Source of the DNA: JALNZF01 sp049793155
GTDB lineage: Bacteria; Nitrospirota; UBA9217
Reading direction: 5' to 3'
DNA: 7,727 nt
Assembly: GCA_049793155.1 (NCBI GenBank)
Contig: JBARBN010000145.1
Location: 1-7,727, forward strand
Made by a program: the position numbers and the translations under genes. Shown one piece after another: positions 1-7,585 of the stretch; position 1 is the first letter of the stretch, and every line of letters starts with the position of its first letter. Under the pieces are notes generated by a model. That model did not search any database, was not told the origin of the DNA, and saw only the letters and a program-made list of their open reading frames with translations.

Positions 1-2471
1 GTTATCTCCTCAGGGTTTATTTTTGTGATCGTGGTTTCACTCGCGACACCCTGGTCCAGATTGAAGAAATCCGTCTTCGATTTCTTTACCGCATCCGCAT
101 ACTGCGTCGGTTCCGTTCCCCTGCGGAACACATCATGATAGACCTCCGTGGCACCCTCGCGCGCGAGCAGCCCGCTCTCAGGGTCGATCTTCACGAATAC
201 CACGTCGTCGGTAGCGGCAAAATCCTGGACGGGCTTGTCCGAAAGAGCCTTTGCCATGACGCGGATCCAGATGGGGAGCGCGGCGCGCGCGCCGGTCTCT
301 TTATCGCCGAGCGAGGCCTTCGAGTTGTCATATCCCACCCACACCCCCGTGACGATGCTCGGAGCGTACCCCATGAACCAGGCGTCCACATAATTGTTCG
401 TGGTTCCGGTCTTACCCGCAAGCGGTCTCCCGAGGACCTGCGCGCCCCTCCCCGTGCCCTCCTCCACCACGCTTTTCAGCAGGCTCGTGACGAGATAGGC
501 CGTGGTCCGGTCAATGGCCTCGACAGGCCGGGGCTGATAGCTCTCGAGTTCAGCGCCGCTGCCGTCAACGATGCTCCTGATGATGATGGGCTCCGTGCGT
601 ATTCCCTGGGATGCGAAGGTCGCGTACGCCGAGGTGAGCTCGAGGGGCGTCACCGCCGATGAGCCAAGGGCTGTTGTGTAATCATAACTGATAGGGCTCG
701 TGATGCCGGCCTTCCGGGCGAAGTCAATGGTCTTGTCCAGTCCGATCTTCTCGAGCAGGCCAACCGTCACGGCATTGCGCGAGAGTGCAAGCGCCGTTCG
801 CAAACGCATGGGACCCAGGAAACGTTCGTCATAATTGGTCGGCTTCCACCCCTTTTTGTCGTACTCATCCTTCTCGTGGATCACCGGCAGGTCCATAAGG
901 ATGGAGGCCGGGGTGAACCCGCTCTCGAGCGCCGCGCCGTAGATAAAGGGCTTGAACGACGATCCGGGCTGGCGCCTCGCGTCAATGGCGTGGTTGAAAC
1001 CGCCTTCTACAAAGTCATAGCCGCCGACCAGGGCGCGCACGTATCCGGTGAAAGGCTCTATCGACACGACCGCGCCCTCGACCAGCGGCGTCTGCTCCAG
1101 GACGAACGAGGCGATCTGCCTCTTCTTGTCGTAATCCTTCAAGCGGACCTTGATGATGTCGCCGGGCTGAACGAGTTCGGACGGTTTCCTGAACTCGTTG
1201 GTGACGTCCTTTTTCTTCTTGTGGTTGATGAGCGCCCAGGCCATGTCGTCATGCATAATATAGCCCATCATGCCGCGGCCCTTGACCGTGATCGAGGAGT
1301 CGTCGACAGCGAGCACATGGGCATTGAACGCTTCGCCGGGCTTCACCATGACGTGGAGCGAACCCCAATCGATCGGCGTGGTCTTGAGTTGCTTGAACCC
1401 GATGCGTCCGCGGAAACCCTGCCTCTTGTCGAGCGCGCGGAGCCCCTCTTTAAGGGCAAGACCCGCGGTGCGCTGAAGGTCCATGTCAATGGAGGTAGTG
1501 ACCTTGAGCCCTCCCTCGTAAAGTTTGTCAGGCCCGTATTTCTTCTCGATGTATTTCCGGACATAATCAACAACGAATGGGGCGATGTCTTCCTGTGTCC
1601 GCAGATTCTCGAGATTGAGCGGCTGGTCATAGATCTTCTTGCTCTGTTCCTCCGTCAGATACCCCTCCGCCACCATCCGCTTCAGCACATGCGATTGCCG
1701 GAGTTTGGTCAGGTCGATGTCGCTGTAGGGCGAATAAGCCGAGGGCGACTTGGGGAGCCCTGCAAGGAGCGCCGCTTCCGCCTGGTTGACCTCCCAGATA
1801 TTCTTGCCGAAATAGGTCCTGGACGCCATCTGCACGCCGTAGGCGCCGTGCCCAAAGTAGACCTTGTTCAAATACAGCTCGAGGATCTCGTCCTTCGTAA
1901 GCTCTTTCTCGAGCCTGCGCGCAAGGATGATCTCCTTGATCTTGCGCTTGATCTTGCGCTCCGGCGAAAGGAACACCACCTTCGTGAGCTGCTGCGTTAT
2001 GGTGCTCCCGCCCTGAGCCACGCGGACCGCGATGATGTTCTTGAGCGCCGCCCTCAGTATCCCCCGATAATCGATGCCCGTGTGCTGATAGAAGCGCGGG
2101 TCCTCGGTCGCCAGAAGCGCGTTCACCATGTACTTGGGGATGCGCTTGAACGGCACGTAGATGCCTTTCTCGATCTTGATCTGGCCCAGTACGCGGCCGT
2201 CATCGGCAAGGATCATGGTACCCGGGCTTGGTTTGTAGTCCTTGAGCGACTCCACGGTCGGCAGGCCGAACGAGAAAATGAAGAACAAAAAGGCAACAAG
2301 GAGAATACCCGAGACAAAAGCGATCCCAAGGAGCTTCAATGCCTTCACGGGAGTGAGGGCCTTGAGCCACGGTACCGCGATCGTGAACCAGAAGACCTTG
2401 AACCTTTCCCAGGCGAACGAGGAGGCCTTCGCGGCGGTCTCACGGATTATTTTTAACCATTTTTTCATCAT
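1..2471 (-). CDS. mrcA: Class A penicillin-binding protein 1A (bifunctional peptidoglycan glycosyltransferase/transpeptidase), 3' end outside window
   Basis: Polymerises lipid II into glycan strands and cross-links the stem peptides on the outer face of the cytoplasmic membrane. The frame is open from ATG 2471 to the window edge (823 codons, no stop), close to the usual PBP1A length, so few residues are likely missing. A basic cytoplasmic segment of about 45 residues precedes one membrane helix (about 48-69). The GT51 domain shows EDPRFYQHTG (catalytic Glu123), GGSTITQQL (154-162), and RKIKRKIKE leading into ILELYLN (172-202). An OB-like insert lies around 365-455. The transpeptidase domain has SSFK (nucleophile Ser504, Lys507), SRN (564-566) and KTGT (687-690). 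All the expected catalytic residues are present. The start is ATG 2471 or the adjacent ATG 2468; upstream codons back to an in-frame stop offer no other start. A GAGG about 11 nt upstream is a weakly spaced ribosome site. The symbol mrcA (ponA elsewhere) is by family; a PBP1C or PBP1B type is less likely given the OB insert. Confidence 0.95.
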   Translation of the reverse strand, partial: MMKKWLKIIRETAAKASSFAWERFKVFWFTIAVPWLKALTPVKALKLLGIAFVSGILLVAFLFFIFSFGLPTVESLKDYKPSPGTMILADDGRVLGQIKIEKGIYVPFKRIPKYMVNALLATEDPRFYQHTGIDYRGILRAALKNIIAVRVAQGGSTITQQLTKVVFLSPERKIKRKIKEIILARRLEKELTKDEILELYLNKVYFGHGAYGVQMASRTYFGKNIWEVNQAEAALLAGLPKSPSAYSPYSDIDLTKLRQSHVLKRMVAEGYLTEEQSKKIYDQPLNLENLRTQEDIAPFVVDYVRKYIEKKYGPDKLYEGGLKVTTSIDMDLQRTAGLALKEGLRALDKRQGFRGRIGFKQLKTTPIDWGSLHVMVKPGEAFNAHVLAVDDSSITVKGRGMMGYIMHDDMAWALINHKKKKDVTNEFRKPSELVQPGDIIKVRLKDYDKKRQIASFVLEQTPLVEGAVVSIEPFTGYVRALVGGYDFVEGGFNHAIDARRQPGSSFKPFIYGAALESGFTPASILMDLPVIHEKDEYDKKGWKPTNYDERFLGPMRLRTALALSRNAVTVGLLEKIGLDKTIDFARKAGITSPISYDYTTALGSSAVTPLELTSAYATFASQGIRTEPIIIRSIVDGSGAELESYQPRPVEAIDRTTAYLVTSLLKSVVEEGTGRGAQVLGRPLAGKTGTTNNYVDAWFMGYAPSIVTGVWVGYDNSKASLGDKETGARAALPIWIRVMAKALSDKPVQDFAATDDVVFVKIDPESGLLAREGATEVYHDVFRRGTEPTQYADAVKKSKTDFFNLDQGVASETTITKINPEEI

Positions 2472-2519
2472 TCTGTCGGCAACCTCGGGATATTCCGTTC
2501 TTTTTAGGCAATACCAAAA

Positions 2520-2548
2520 ATAATAACATCACGGCGGGATAAAATCAA
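2520..2548 (-). promoter_or_regulatory. Sigma70-type promoter for the PBP1A gene
   Basis: On the minus strand, TTGATT (2548-2543) is followed after exactly 17 nt by TATTAT (2525-2520). One mismatch in each hexamer against TTGACA/TATAAT and ideal spacing make this a good housekeeping promoter. Transcription would begin near 2513, giving a leader of about 42 nt before ATG 2471. It lies in the correct divergent position. Inferred from sequence only. Confidence 0.6.
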
Positions 2549-2565
2549 ACGAAAAGTGCGTTTGA
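2545..2565. repeat. 7-bp inverted repeat overlapping the -35 of the PBP1A promoter
   Basis: TCAAACG (2545-2551) and CGTTTGA (2559-2565) are exact inverted copies separated by 7 nt (AAAAGTG). The left arm overlaps the minus-strand -35 hexamer at 2543-2548, so a bound dimeric regulator would contact or block it. It lies upstream of the predicted start, so it would not be in the PBP1A transcript. A chance 7-bp repeat in a region this size is quite possible. Confidence 0.3.
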
Positions 2566-2671
2566 GAGTCCCGTTCGTGTCATGTTCGGCTCATTGCGGA
2601 GGTTGCAGCATCAGGAGCATTCGGAGATCGATCACCGTGAGCGGGTTGATTTCTCTAAGGGTCTGGCTTCA
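2566..2671. other. Centre of the divergent intergenic region, no recognised feature
   Basis: This stretch lies between the back-to-back promoters of the PBP and kinase genes. I see no RNA gene, repeat array or convincing coding signal. An open plus-strand frame from ATG 2582 to 2803 (73 codons) crosses it, but it has no Shine-Dalgarno sequence, shows no family pattern, and runs straight through the strong promoter at 2672-2700, so it was not called. The stretch could carry activator sites, but none can be identified by eye. Confidence 0.5.
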
Positions 2672-2700
2672 TTGACAAAGCGAACACTGTCTGTTAAAAT
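2672..2700 (+). promoter_or_regulatory. Near-consensus sigma70 promoter for the hybrid kinase gene
   Basis: A perfect TTGACA (2672-2677) is followed after 17 nt by TAAAAT (2695-2700), which differs from TATAAT at one position. Initiation is expected at about 2706-2708. The only plausible gene downstream on this strand is the kinase, whose ATG lies at 2935, giving a leader of roughly 230 nt. A strong core promoter for a sensor kinase is somewhat unusual and would suit control by a repressor, which agrees with the palindrome just downstream. I saw no better promoter between 2701 and 2934. Confidence 0.65.
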
Positions 2701-2702
2701 CG

Positions 2703-2716
2703 GGTCATTAATGACC
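2703..2716. promoter_or_regulatory. Perfect 14-bp palindrome over the expected +1, candidate operator
   Basis: GGTCATTAATGACC reads identically on both strands with no spacer. It begins two bases after the -10 hexamer (2695-2700), so it covers the expected transcription start and first transcribed bases. That is a classical position for a repressor that blocks initiation. The symmetry and location are seen directly; the operator role is inferred, and no regulator gene is visible here. The motif matches no operator I can name with certainty. Confidence 0.45.
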
Positions 2717-2803
2717 ATGACCATTCAGCAACCACTATCCGTTGTCCCCGAACGTCCCGAGCCGGAGTACAGGGCAGTTGAAAAACGCCTGATTTCTGAT
2801 TAA
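2711..2803 (+). other. Possible 30-residue leader ORF upstream of the kinase (doubtful)
   Basis: ATG 2711 opens a 30-codon frame ending at TAA 2801-2803, with a second in-frame ATG at 2717. The start lies only about four bases after the predicted transcription start, so translation would have to be nearly leaderless. No Shine-Dalgarno sequence precedes either ATG. The product would be acidic and proline-rich in the middle (PERPEPEY) and resembles no leader peptide I know. It has no run of a single amino acid typical of attenuation leaders. It may be noise: a 30-codon open frame is common by chance. Confidence 0.15.
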
Positions 2804-2811
2804 AACCTTCG

Positions 2812-2860
2812 GAATGACGACACGTTGAGGTATGGTGAGAGAAGACGCGTCGTGGTATTC
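2812..2860 (+). other. Possible imperfect hairpin in the kinase leader RNA
   Basis: ACGACACG (2817-2824) can pair with CGCGTCGT (2846-2853) except for one A-C mismatch, leaving a 21-nt loop. GAAT (2812-2815) with ATTC (2857-2860) could extend the stem across a small internal loop. No U-tract follows, so it is not an intrinsic terminator. It ends about 75 nt before the kinase start codon. I do not recognise a riboswitch class, and the structure may be fortuitous. Confidence 0.2.
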
Positions 2861-2920
2861 GATCTTTCCAAGCCCTCGGTGTAGTACCAATACTCTTTGA
2901 TATCGAACGCTTAAGACGAA

Positions 2921-2926
2921 AAGAGG
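2921..2926 (+). promoter_or_regulatory. Ribosome binding site of the kinase gene
   Basis: AAGAGG lies 8 nt before ATG 2935, at optimal Shine-Dalgarno spacing. Between the in-frame TGA at 2836-2838 and this ATG there is no other in-frame ATG, GTG or TTG, so the site fixes the start of the kinase. Confidence 0.7.
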
Positions 2927-2934
2927 CGCCCTTC

Positions 2935-5900
2935 ATGTCATCACGTCCTGACTTCGGACATACACAGTCCCGGCTTTTCATCATTTTTCTCGTCCTCGCG
3001 CTCTGTATCGGGATTGCCGGGTACGTCTACTATGATTCCCAAAAACAGCAGATCAAAAAAAACGTCCGGGACGAGCTCTCGGCCATCGCGGACCTGAAAG
3101 TCGAAGAGATCACCGCCTGGCGCAAAGAGCGCATCTATGATGCAAACTCTATCGCAAATAATACCATCATCGCATCTGGTGTTCAGCGGCTGCTGCAAAA
3201 CCCCGGTTCCTCCGACGCACGGCGGGATGTCCTTCAGTGGCTGAATGCACTCGAGAAGGTCCCTTACTACAAAGACATTGTCCTTGTTGACCGCCGGGGA
3301 ACAGTACTGCTGGCCACCTCGCCCACGGACACCGTGATCGGCAGTCATGCCAAAACGCTGATCCAAGAGGTTTTGCGCGAAAAAAAACCGATCCTGTCAG
3401 ATTTTCATCAAGTCCCCACCCACAATATTCCTCACCTCGATCTTGTCTCACCGCTCATCATACGTCAGGGGAATAAGACCGTTCCGATCGGCGCCATTCT
3501 CATGCGGCTCAATCCCGAGGAATTCCTCTATCCGCTGATCCAGTCATGGCCCGGATCGAGCAAGAGCGCCGAAACCCTGCTCATCCGCAAAGAGGGCGAC
3601 AGCATTCTCTTTCTGAATGAGCTCCGCTTCCGAAAGGGCACTGCCCTCTCCTTGAGCATCCCGCTTGACAATAAACGATTACCCGCTGCCGCGTCATTAC
3701 AAGGCGATCGAGGCTTGTTCGAAGGCCTTGATTACCGGGACGTACCGGTGCTTGCATCGACGCGGGCAATTCCCGATACCCCCTGGTTCCTTGTCGCCAA
3801 AATCGATATCGATGAAGTATACGCGCCTGTCCGCGCCCAGGGCCGGCTCATGTCCCTGGTGACGATCATGCTTATCTCTGCAATGGGACTGATCATCAGC
3901 TTCTGGTGGAGGCAGAAAAAAGCGGAGAACGATCGTTTGCAATACCAGACTGAGATCGAGCATTCTCTCCTGACACGCCAATATGACTATCTGAGCAAGT
4001 ATGCGAACGATATTATCATGCTCGTCGAACCCGGAGGAAAGATCCTGCAGGCCAATGATCGGGCGCTTCAGACATACGGCTATTCGCGCAACGAACTGCT
4101 GCGCATTTCCATCAGGGACCTCCGGGCCGTCGAATCGGTCGACGAGGTTAACGCGCAGATGCAGCAGGTACGCGACCATGATGGTTTTATTTTTGAGACC
4201 GAGCACAGGCGAAAAGACGGCTCGACATTTCCCGTTGAGGTAAGTTCCCGCGTCATCGACGTCAAGGGGAAGAGTTTCTTCCAGAGCATCATCCGGGACA
4301 TCACCGACCGCAGGCAGGCGGCAAGGATTTTGCGTGAATCGGAGCAACGCTATCACGACATGCTTCAGGGCGTCCAGCTGCTGGCAGTAAACCTGTCTTT
4401 GGACGGGACCATCCTGTTCTGCAATGACTTTCTGCTGACGCTGACCGGGTGGCGCAGAGATGAGGCGCTGGGTCAGGACTGGTTCGCATTCTTTCTTCCA
4501 GAGGGAGTGCGGGACCGTATCAAGGAAGTCTTTCTCAAAACGGTCCTGACCGGTGAATTCTCCAAGTATTATGAGAATGAGATCATCACGAGATCAGGGG
4601 AACACCGAACCATCGCCTGGAGCAACACCGTTCTCCGCGGTCCTGAAGGGAACATCATCGCAACGACAAGCATCGGTGAAGATATTACGGAGAAGAAGAT
4701 TACCGAGATCGCCCTGATCAAGGAAAAAAACAGATCGGAGGCGATCCTTGCCGCGATCGGCGAAGGACTCACCATCTGCGACATGTCCTTCAAGATAATC
4801 TACCAGAACCAGGTCCATAAGAACCGATATGGCAACCATATTGGAGAAGTTTGTTATCAGGCATATCAGCACCGTGACTCCGTATGCCCAACATGCCTCA
4901 TGGTAGAATCCTTTCAGGACGGGAATATTCATTCAGCCGAACGGACCTATGAGAGCGACAGCGGAACGCTCTATCTTCAAATAACCTCATCTCCTCTCAG
5001 GGACGAAACCGGCAAGATCGTAGCAGGGATCGAGCTGGTCAGGGACATATCCCGGAGAAAGCGGATGGAACTTGACCTTATCAAGCGCAATGCGTTCATT
5101 GAAGCGGTCATGATCAATCTTCCGATCGGGCTGGCAGTGAACCGCATCACAGACGGCAAAACAAGCTATATGAACACCGCCTTCGAAGAGATATACGGCT
5201 GGCCAAAAGATATTCTCGTGAATGTGGAAGAATTTTTCAATCATGTGTATCCGGACCCTGCTTACAGAACGGAGATAAAAGGCAGGATCTTGTCCGATAT
5301 TGCCGGCGGCGATCCGTCAAGGATGCGCTGGGAAAACATAGAAATAACGACTATGACGGGGAAAAAGAAGCTCGTCACTGCCTTCAATATCCCTTTGTCC
5401 GAGCAGGACATGATGATCTCAACTGTTCAGGATGTCACCGCGCGCAAGCTATCGGAAAAGCGGCTGTCGATGTTGAACGAGTGTCTCTTAAGTTTCGGAC
5501 CTGACCCGGATGTGAACATCAATCGTCTCGTTGCCTTATGCGGGGAACAACTGGATGCAACCTGCGCGCTTTACAATCGTCTGGAAGGGAACACCCTGCA
5601 TGCGCTGGGACAATGGAACACGCCGCCGGACTTTGAACCCAGAGATAAGCCCGACGGCCATATTTGTTTCGATGTTATCAAAAAGGGAGGGGCGAATGTT
5701 TGCGTGATCCGGGACCTTCCGGCAACTCCCTACGCACAAACAGATCCGAACGTTGGTCGCTACGGATTACAGACCTATATCGGCAAGGCCGTGTCCTTCG
5801 GCGGTATCTTCGTAGGTTCCCTCTGCGTGGTCTATCAAATTGATCCGATGCTTGCCGAAGATGAGCTGAAGTTCCTGGGGATCATCGCGTCCGCTATCGG

Positions 5901-7464
5901 CGTTGAAGAATCCCGGAAGGAAACGCTCAGTGCCCTGTCGGACAGTGAAAAGCGCTACAAGCATCTCGTCGAATCGATAACGGATTACATCTATACGGTC
6001 ATTGTTGAAAATGGTCATGCGATCTCAACCTACCATGGCCCGGGCTGCGCAGCGGTGACCGGTTACACCTCGGCGGAATTCCAGGAAGATCCCGGCCTCT
6101 GGTATCGCATGATCTTCGATGGGGACAGACAGGCGGTTATCGCAAAGACGGCCAAGATCCTGTCCGGAGCGCCCGCGGTCTCCTTTGAACACAGGATCAT
6201 TAACAAGGACGGTTCCATCCGCTGGGTCAGGAACTCGCCGGTCTCGCGTTATGACAACGACGGCCGCCTGATAGCTTACGATGGCCTGATAACCGACATC
6301 ACCCCGTTGAAACTCCTCGAGAACCAGCTCCGCCAGGCGCAGAAGATGGAGGCCGTGGGCCAGCTTGCGGGGGGCATAGCCCATGACTTCAACAACATTC
6401 TGACGGCGATCATCGGATACAGCCACCTGCTCCTGATGAAGATGGAAGAAGGCAGTCAGGGACGCCTTTTCGCTGAGCAGATCATCTCATCCTCCGAACG
6501 GGCTGCACAGCTGACGCGGAGCCTCCTTGCCTTTAGCCGGACGCAGATCCTTGACCTGAAGCAGGTCGACCTGAATGAGATCATCGTGCACGCGGGGTAT
6601 CTGCTGGAAAGGGTCATCGGCGAGGACATCGAATACAAGACCATGCTCTCAGAAGAACATCTGCCGGTGTTGGCCGACAGCGTGCATATCGAACAGGTCC
6701 TGATGAACCTTGCCGCCAATGCGCGGGACGCCATGCCGGACGGCGGGCTATTGCTCATCGAAACGAAAGAGGTAACGCTGGGAGAGGACTTTATCAGGAC
6801 CAATTCCTTCGGAAGACCCGGAAAGTACGCCTGTCTCTCCGTAACGGATACCGGCATCGGCATGGATGAAAACATCAGACGCAGGATCTTCGAGCCTTTT
6901 TTTACAACCAAGGAGGTCGGGAAAGGCACCGGGCTGGGTCTCTCGATGGTATACGGCATCGTAAAGCAGCATCAAGGCTATATCAATGTTTTCAGCGAGC
7001 CGGGAAAAGGATCGACATTCGAGATATACCTTCCCTTGCTCTCCGCAGCAGCCGTCGAAAAAACGGCCCCTGCGAATGCCGAAATGACACGGGGAACGGA
7101 GACCGTGCTTTTAGCGGAGGATGACCAAACGGTACGCAACCTTGCCAGGCATGTGTTGGAAGGCTCCGGCTACCAGGTTCTTGAAACCGCCGATGGTGAG
7201 GCGGCAGTGCAGGAGTTCTTCCATAACAGGGAACTGATCGATCTCCTCGTATTCGATATCATCATGCCGAAGATGAACGGGAAGGAAGCATATCTGGAGA
7301 TTAAAAAGATCCGCCCGGATATCAAGGTCCTGTTCATGAGCGGATATACGACTGAATCCGTGAGCAGAAAAGGACTCCTCGAAGCAGGCCTCGATTTCGT
7401 CCCGAAACCTATCAGCCCTTCGGATCTTTTGAAAAAGATCAGGGAAATACTGGACAGGCGTTAG
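2935..7464 (+). CDS. Membrane-bound hybrid histidine kinase: Cache-like sensor, five PAS, GAF, HisKA, HATPase, receiver
   Basis: A 1509-residue two-component sensor that should autophosphorylate on His and pass the phosphate to its own receiver domain. Helices at about 13-33 and 305-325 bracket an extracytoplasmic region of about 270 residues that looks like a double-Cache ligand sensor (no match could be run). PAS domains lie near 346-460, 469-588, 598-711, 717-840 and 1002-1128; each ends in a D-[IV]-[TS] motif (D455, D583, D704, D833, D1121). A GAF domain sits at about 843-995. PAS3 has a C640-X10-C651-X2-C654 cluster. The core has the H-box GGIAHDFNNIL (phospho-acceptor His1150), N-box around Asn1258-Asn1262, DTGIGM (1305-1310), EPFF (1320-1323) and GKGTGLGL. 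The receiver has E1395/D1396/D1397, phospho-acceptor Asp1441, Ser1469 and Lys1491. All catalytic residues are intact. There is no output domain, and no Hpt or response-regulator gene nearby, so it is an orphan and its target is unknown. The stimulus cannot be told from sequence. Confidence 0.95.
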   Translation: MSSRPDFGHTQSRLFIIFLVLALCIGIAGYVYYDSQKQQIKKNVRDELSAIADLKVEEITAWRKERIYDANSIANNTIIASGVQRLLQNPGSSDARRDVLQWLNALEKVPYYKDIVLVDRRGTVLLATSPTDTVIGSHAKTLIQEVLREKKPILSDFHQVPTHNIPHLDLVSPLIIRQGNKTVPIGAILMRLNPEEFLYPLIQSWPGSSKSAETLLIRKEGDSILFLNELRFRKGTALSLSIPLDNKRLPAAASLQGDRGLFEGLDYRDVPVLASTRAIPDTPWFLVAKIDIDEVYAPVRAQGRLMSLVTIMLISAMGLIISFWWRQKKAENDRLQYQTEIEHSLLTRQYDYLSKYANDIIMLVEPGGKILQANDRALQTYGYSRNELLRISIRDLRAVESVDEVNAQMQQVRDHDGFIFETEHRRKDGSTFPVEVSSRVIDVKGKSFFQSIIRDITDRRQAARILRESEQRYHDMLQGVQLLAVNLSLDGTILFCNDFLLTLTGWRRDEALGQDWFAFFLPEGVRDRIKEVFLKTVLTGEFSKYYENEIITRSGEHRTIAWSNTVLRGPEGNIIATTSIGEDITEKKITEIALIKEKNRSEAILAAIGEGLTICDMSFKIIYQNQVHKNRYGNHIGEVCYQAYQHRDSVCPTCLMVESFQDGNIHSAERTYESDSGTLYLQITSSPLRDETGKIVAGIELVRDISRRKRMELDLIKRNAFIEAVMINLPIGLAVNRITDGKTSYMNTAFEEIYGWPKDILVNVEEFFNHVYPDPAYRTEIKGRILSDIAGGDPSRMRWENIEITTMTGKKKLVTAFNIPLSEQDMMISTVQDVTARKLSEKRLSMLNECLLSFGPDPDVNINRLVALCGEQLDATCALYNRLEGNTLHALGQWNTPPDFEPRDKPDGHICFDVIKKGGANVCVIRDLPATPYAQTDPNVGRYGLQTYIGKAVSFGGIFVGSLCVVYQIDPMLAEDELKFLGIIASAIGVEESRKETLSALSDSEKRYKHLVESITDYIYTVIVENGHAISTYHGPGCAAVTGYTSAEFQEDPGLWYRMIFDGDRQAVIAKTAKILSGAPAVSFEHRIINKDGSIRWVRNSPVSRYDNDGRLIAYDGLITDITPLKLLENQLRQAQKMEAVGQLAGGIAHDFNNILTAIIGYSHLLLMKMEEGSQGRLFAEQIISSSERAAQLTRSLLAFSRTQILDLKQVDLNEIIVHAGYLLERVIGEDIEYKTMLSEEHLPVLADSVHIEQVLMNLAANARDAMPDGGLLLIETKEVTLGEDFIRTNSFGRPGKYACLSVTDTGIGMDENIRRRIFEPFFTTKEVGKGTGLGLSMVYGIVKQHQGYINVFSEPGKGSTFEIYLPLLSAAAVEKTAPANAEMTRGTETVLLAEDDQTVRNLARHVLEGSGYQVLETADGEAAVQEFFHNRELIDLLVFDIIMPKMNGKEAYLEIKKIRPDIKVLFMSGYTTESVSRKGLLEAGLDFVPKPISPSDLLKKIREILDRR

Positions 7465-7468
7465 TCCC

Positions 7469-7495
7469 GAGTTGGGAGTTCGGAGTTAAGAACGA
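7469..7495 (+). repeat. Left arm of an imperfect 27-bp inverted repeat (GTTCGGAGT family)
   Basis: This arm starts five bases after the kinase stop codon. Compared with the reverse complement of 7602-7628 it matches at 23 of 27 positions by hand alignment, with the shared core GTTCGGAGT at 7478-7486. The two arms are 106 bp apart. The arrangement resembles a small non-autonomous element or an extragenic palindromic repeat. No transposase or target-site duplication is evident. Confidence 0.55.
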
Positions 7496-7585
7496 GGAAT
7501 AATTATTTTATAAGGCTGATGAGCAGTAATAACTTGAACTGTCTAACATGCTGAATGAACTCATGAGATCTTTTTAACCGCAATT

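Noticed and set aside
135..662. A 175-codon plus-strand open frame near the left edge
   Set aside because: It lies opposite the PBP1A transpeptidase domain, which carries the intact KTGT motif; there is no ribosome site and no family signature.
876..2456. A 526-codon open frame on the plus strand opposite the PBP1A gene
   Set aside because: It is exactly antisense and codon-aligned with the PBP1A frame, so it stays open merely because that gene avoids TTA, CTA and TCA codons there. The translation has no recognisable domain and is rich in Arg, Asp and Leu as expected of a shadow, while the opposite strand has full catalytic motifs.
2582..2803. A 73-codon plus-strand open frame in the divergent intergenic region
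   Set aside because: No Shine-Dalgarno sequence, no family pattern, and it runs through the strong promoter at 2672-2700. Only the 3' part (2711-2803) is kept as a doubtful leader ORF.
2844..2851. 8-bp palindrome GACGCGTC in the kinase leader
   Set aside because: An 8-bp palindrome is common by chance and there is no promoter element beside it; part of it is better explained by the possible hairpin.
3697..4356. A 219-codon minus-strand open frame inside the kinase
   Set aside because: It lies opposite the sensor, second membrane helix and first PAS domain of a clearly real gene, and its translation shows no domain.
6456..6959. A 167-codon minus-strand open frame inside the kinase core
   Set aside because: It is the shadow of the HisKA and HATPase regions, whose H, N and G boxes are intact on the plus strand.
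7555..7575. Possible intrinsic terminator (CTCATGAG followed by a T-run) after the kinase
   Set aside because: The palindrome has no loop and cannot form a stable hairpin, and the T-run is short and preceded by AT-rich sequence.
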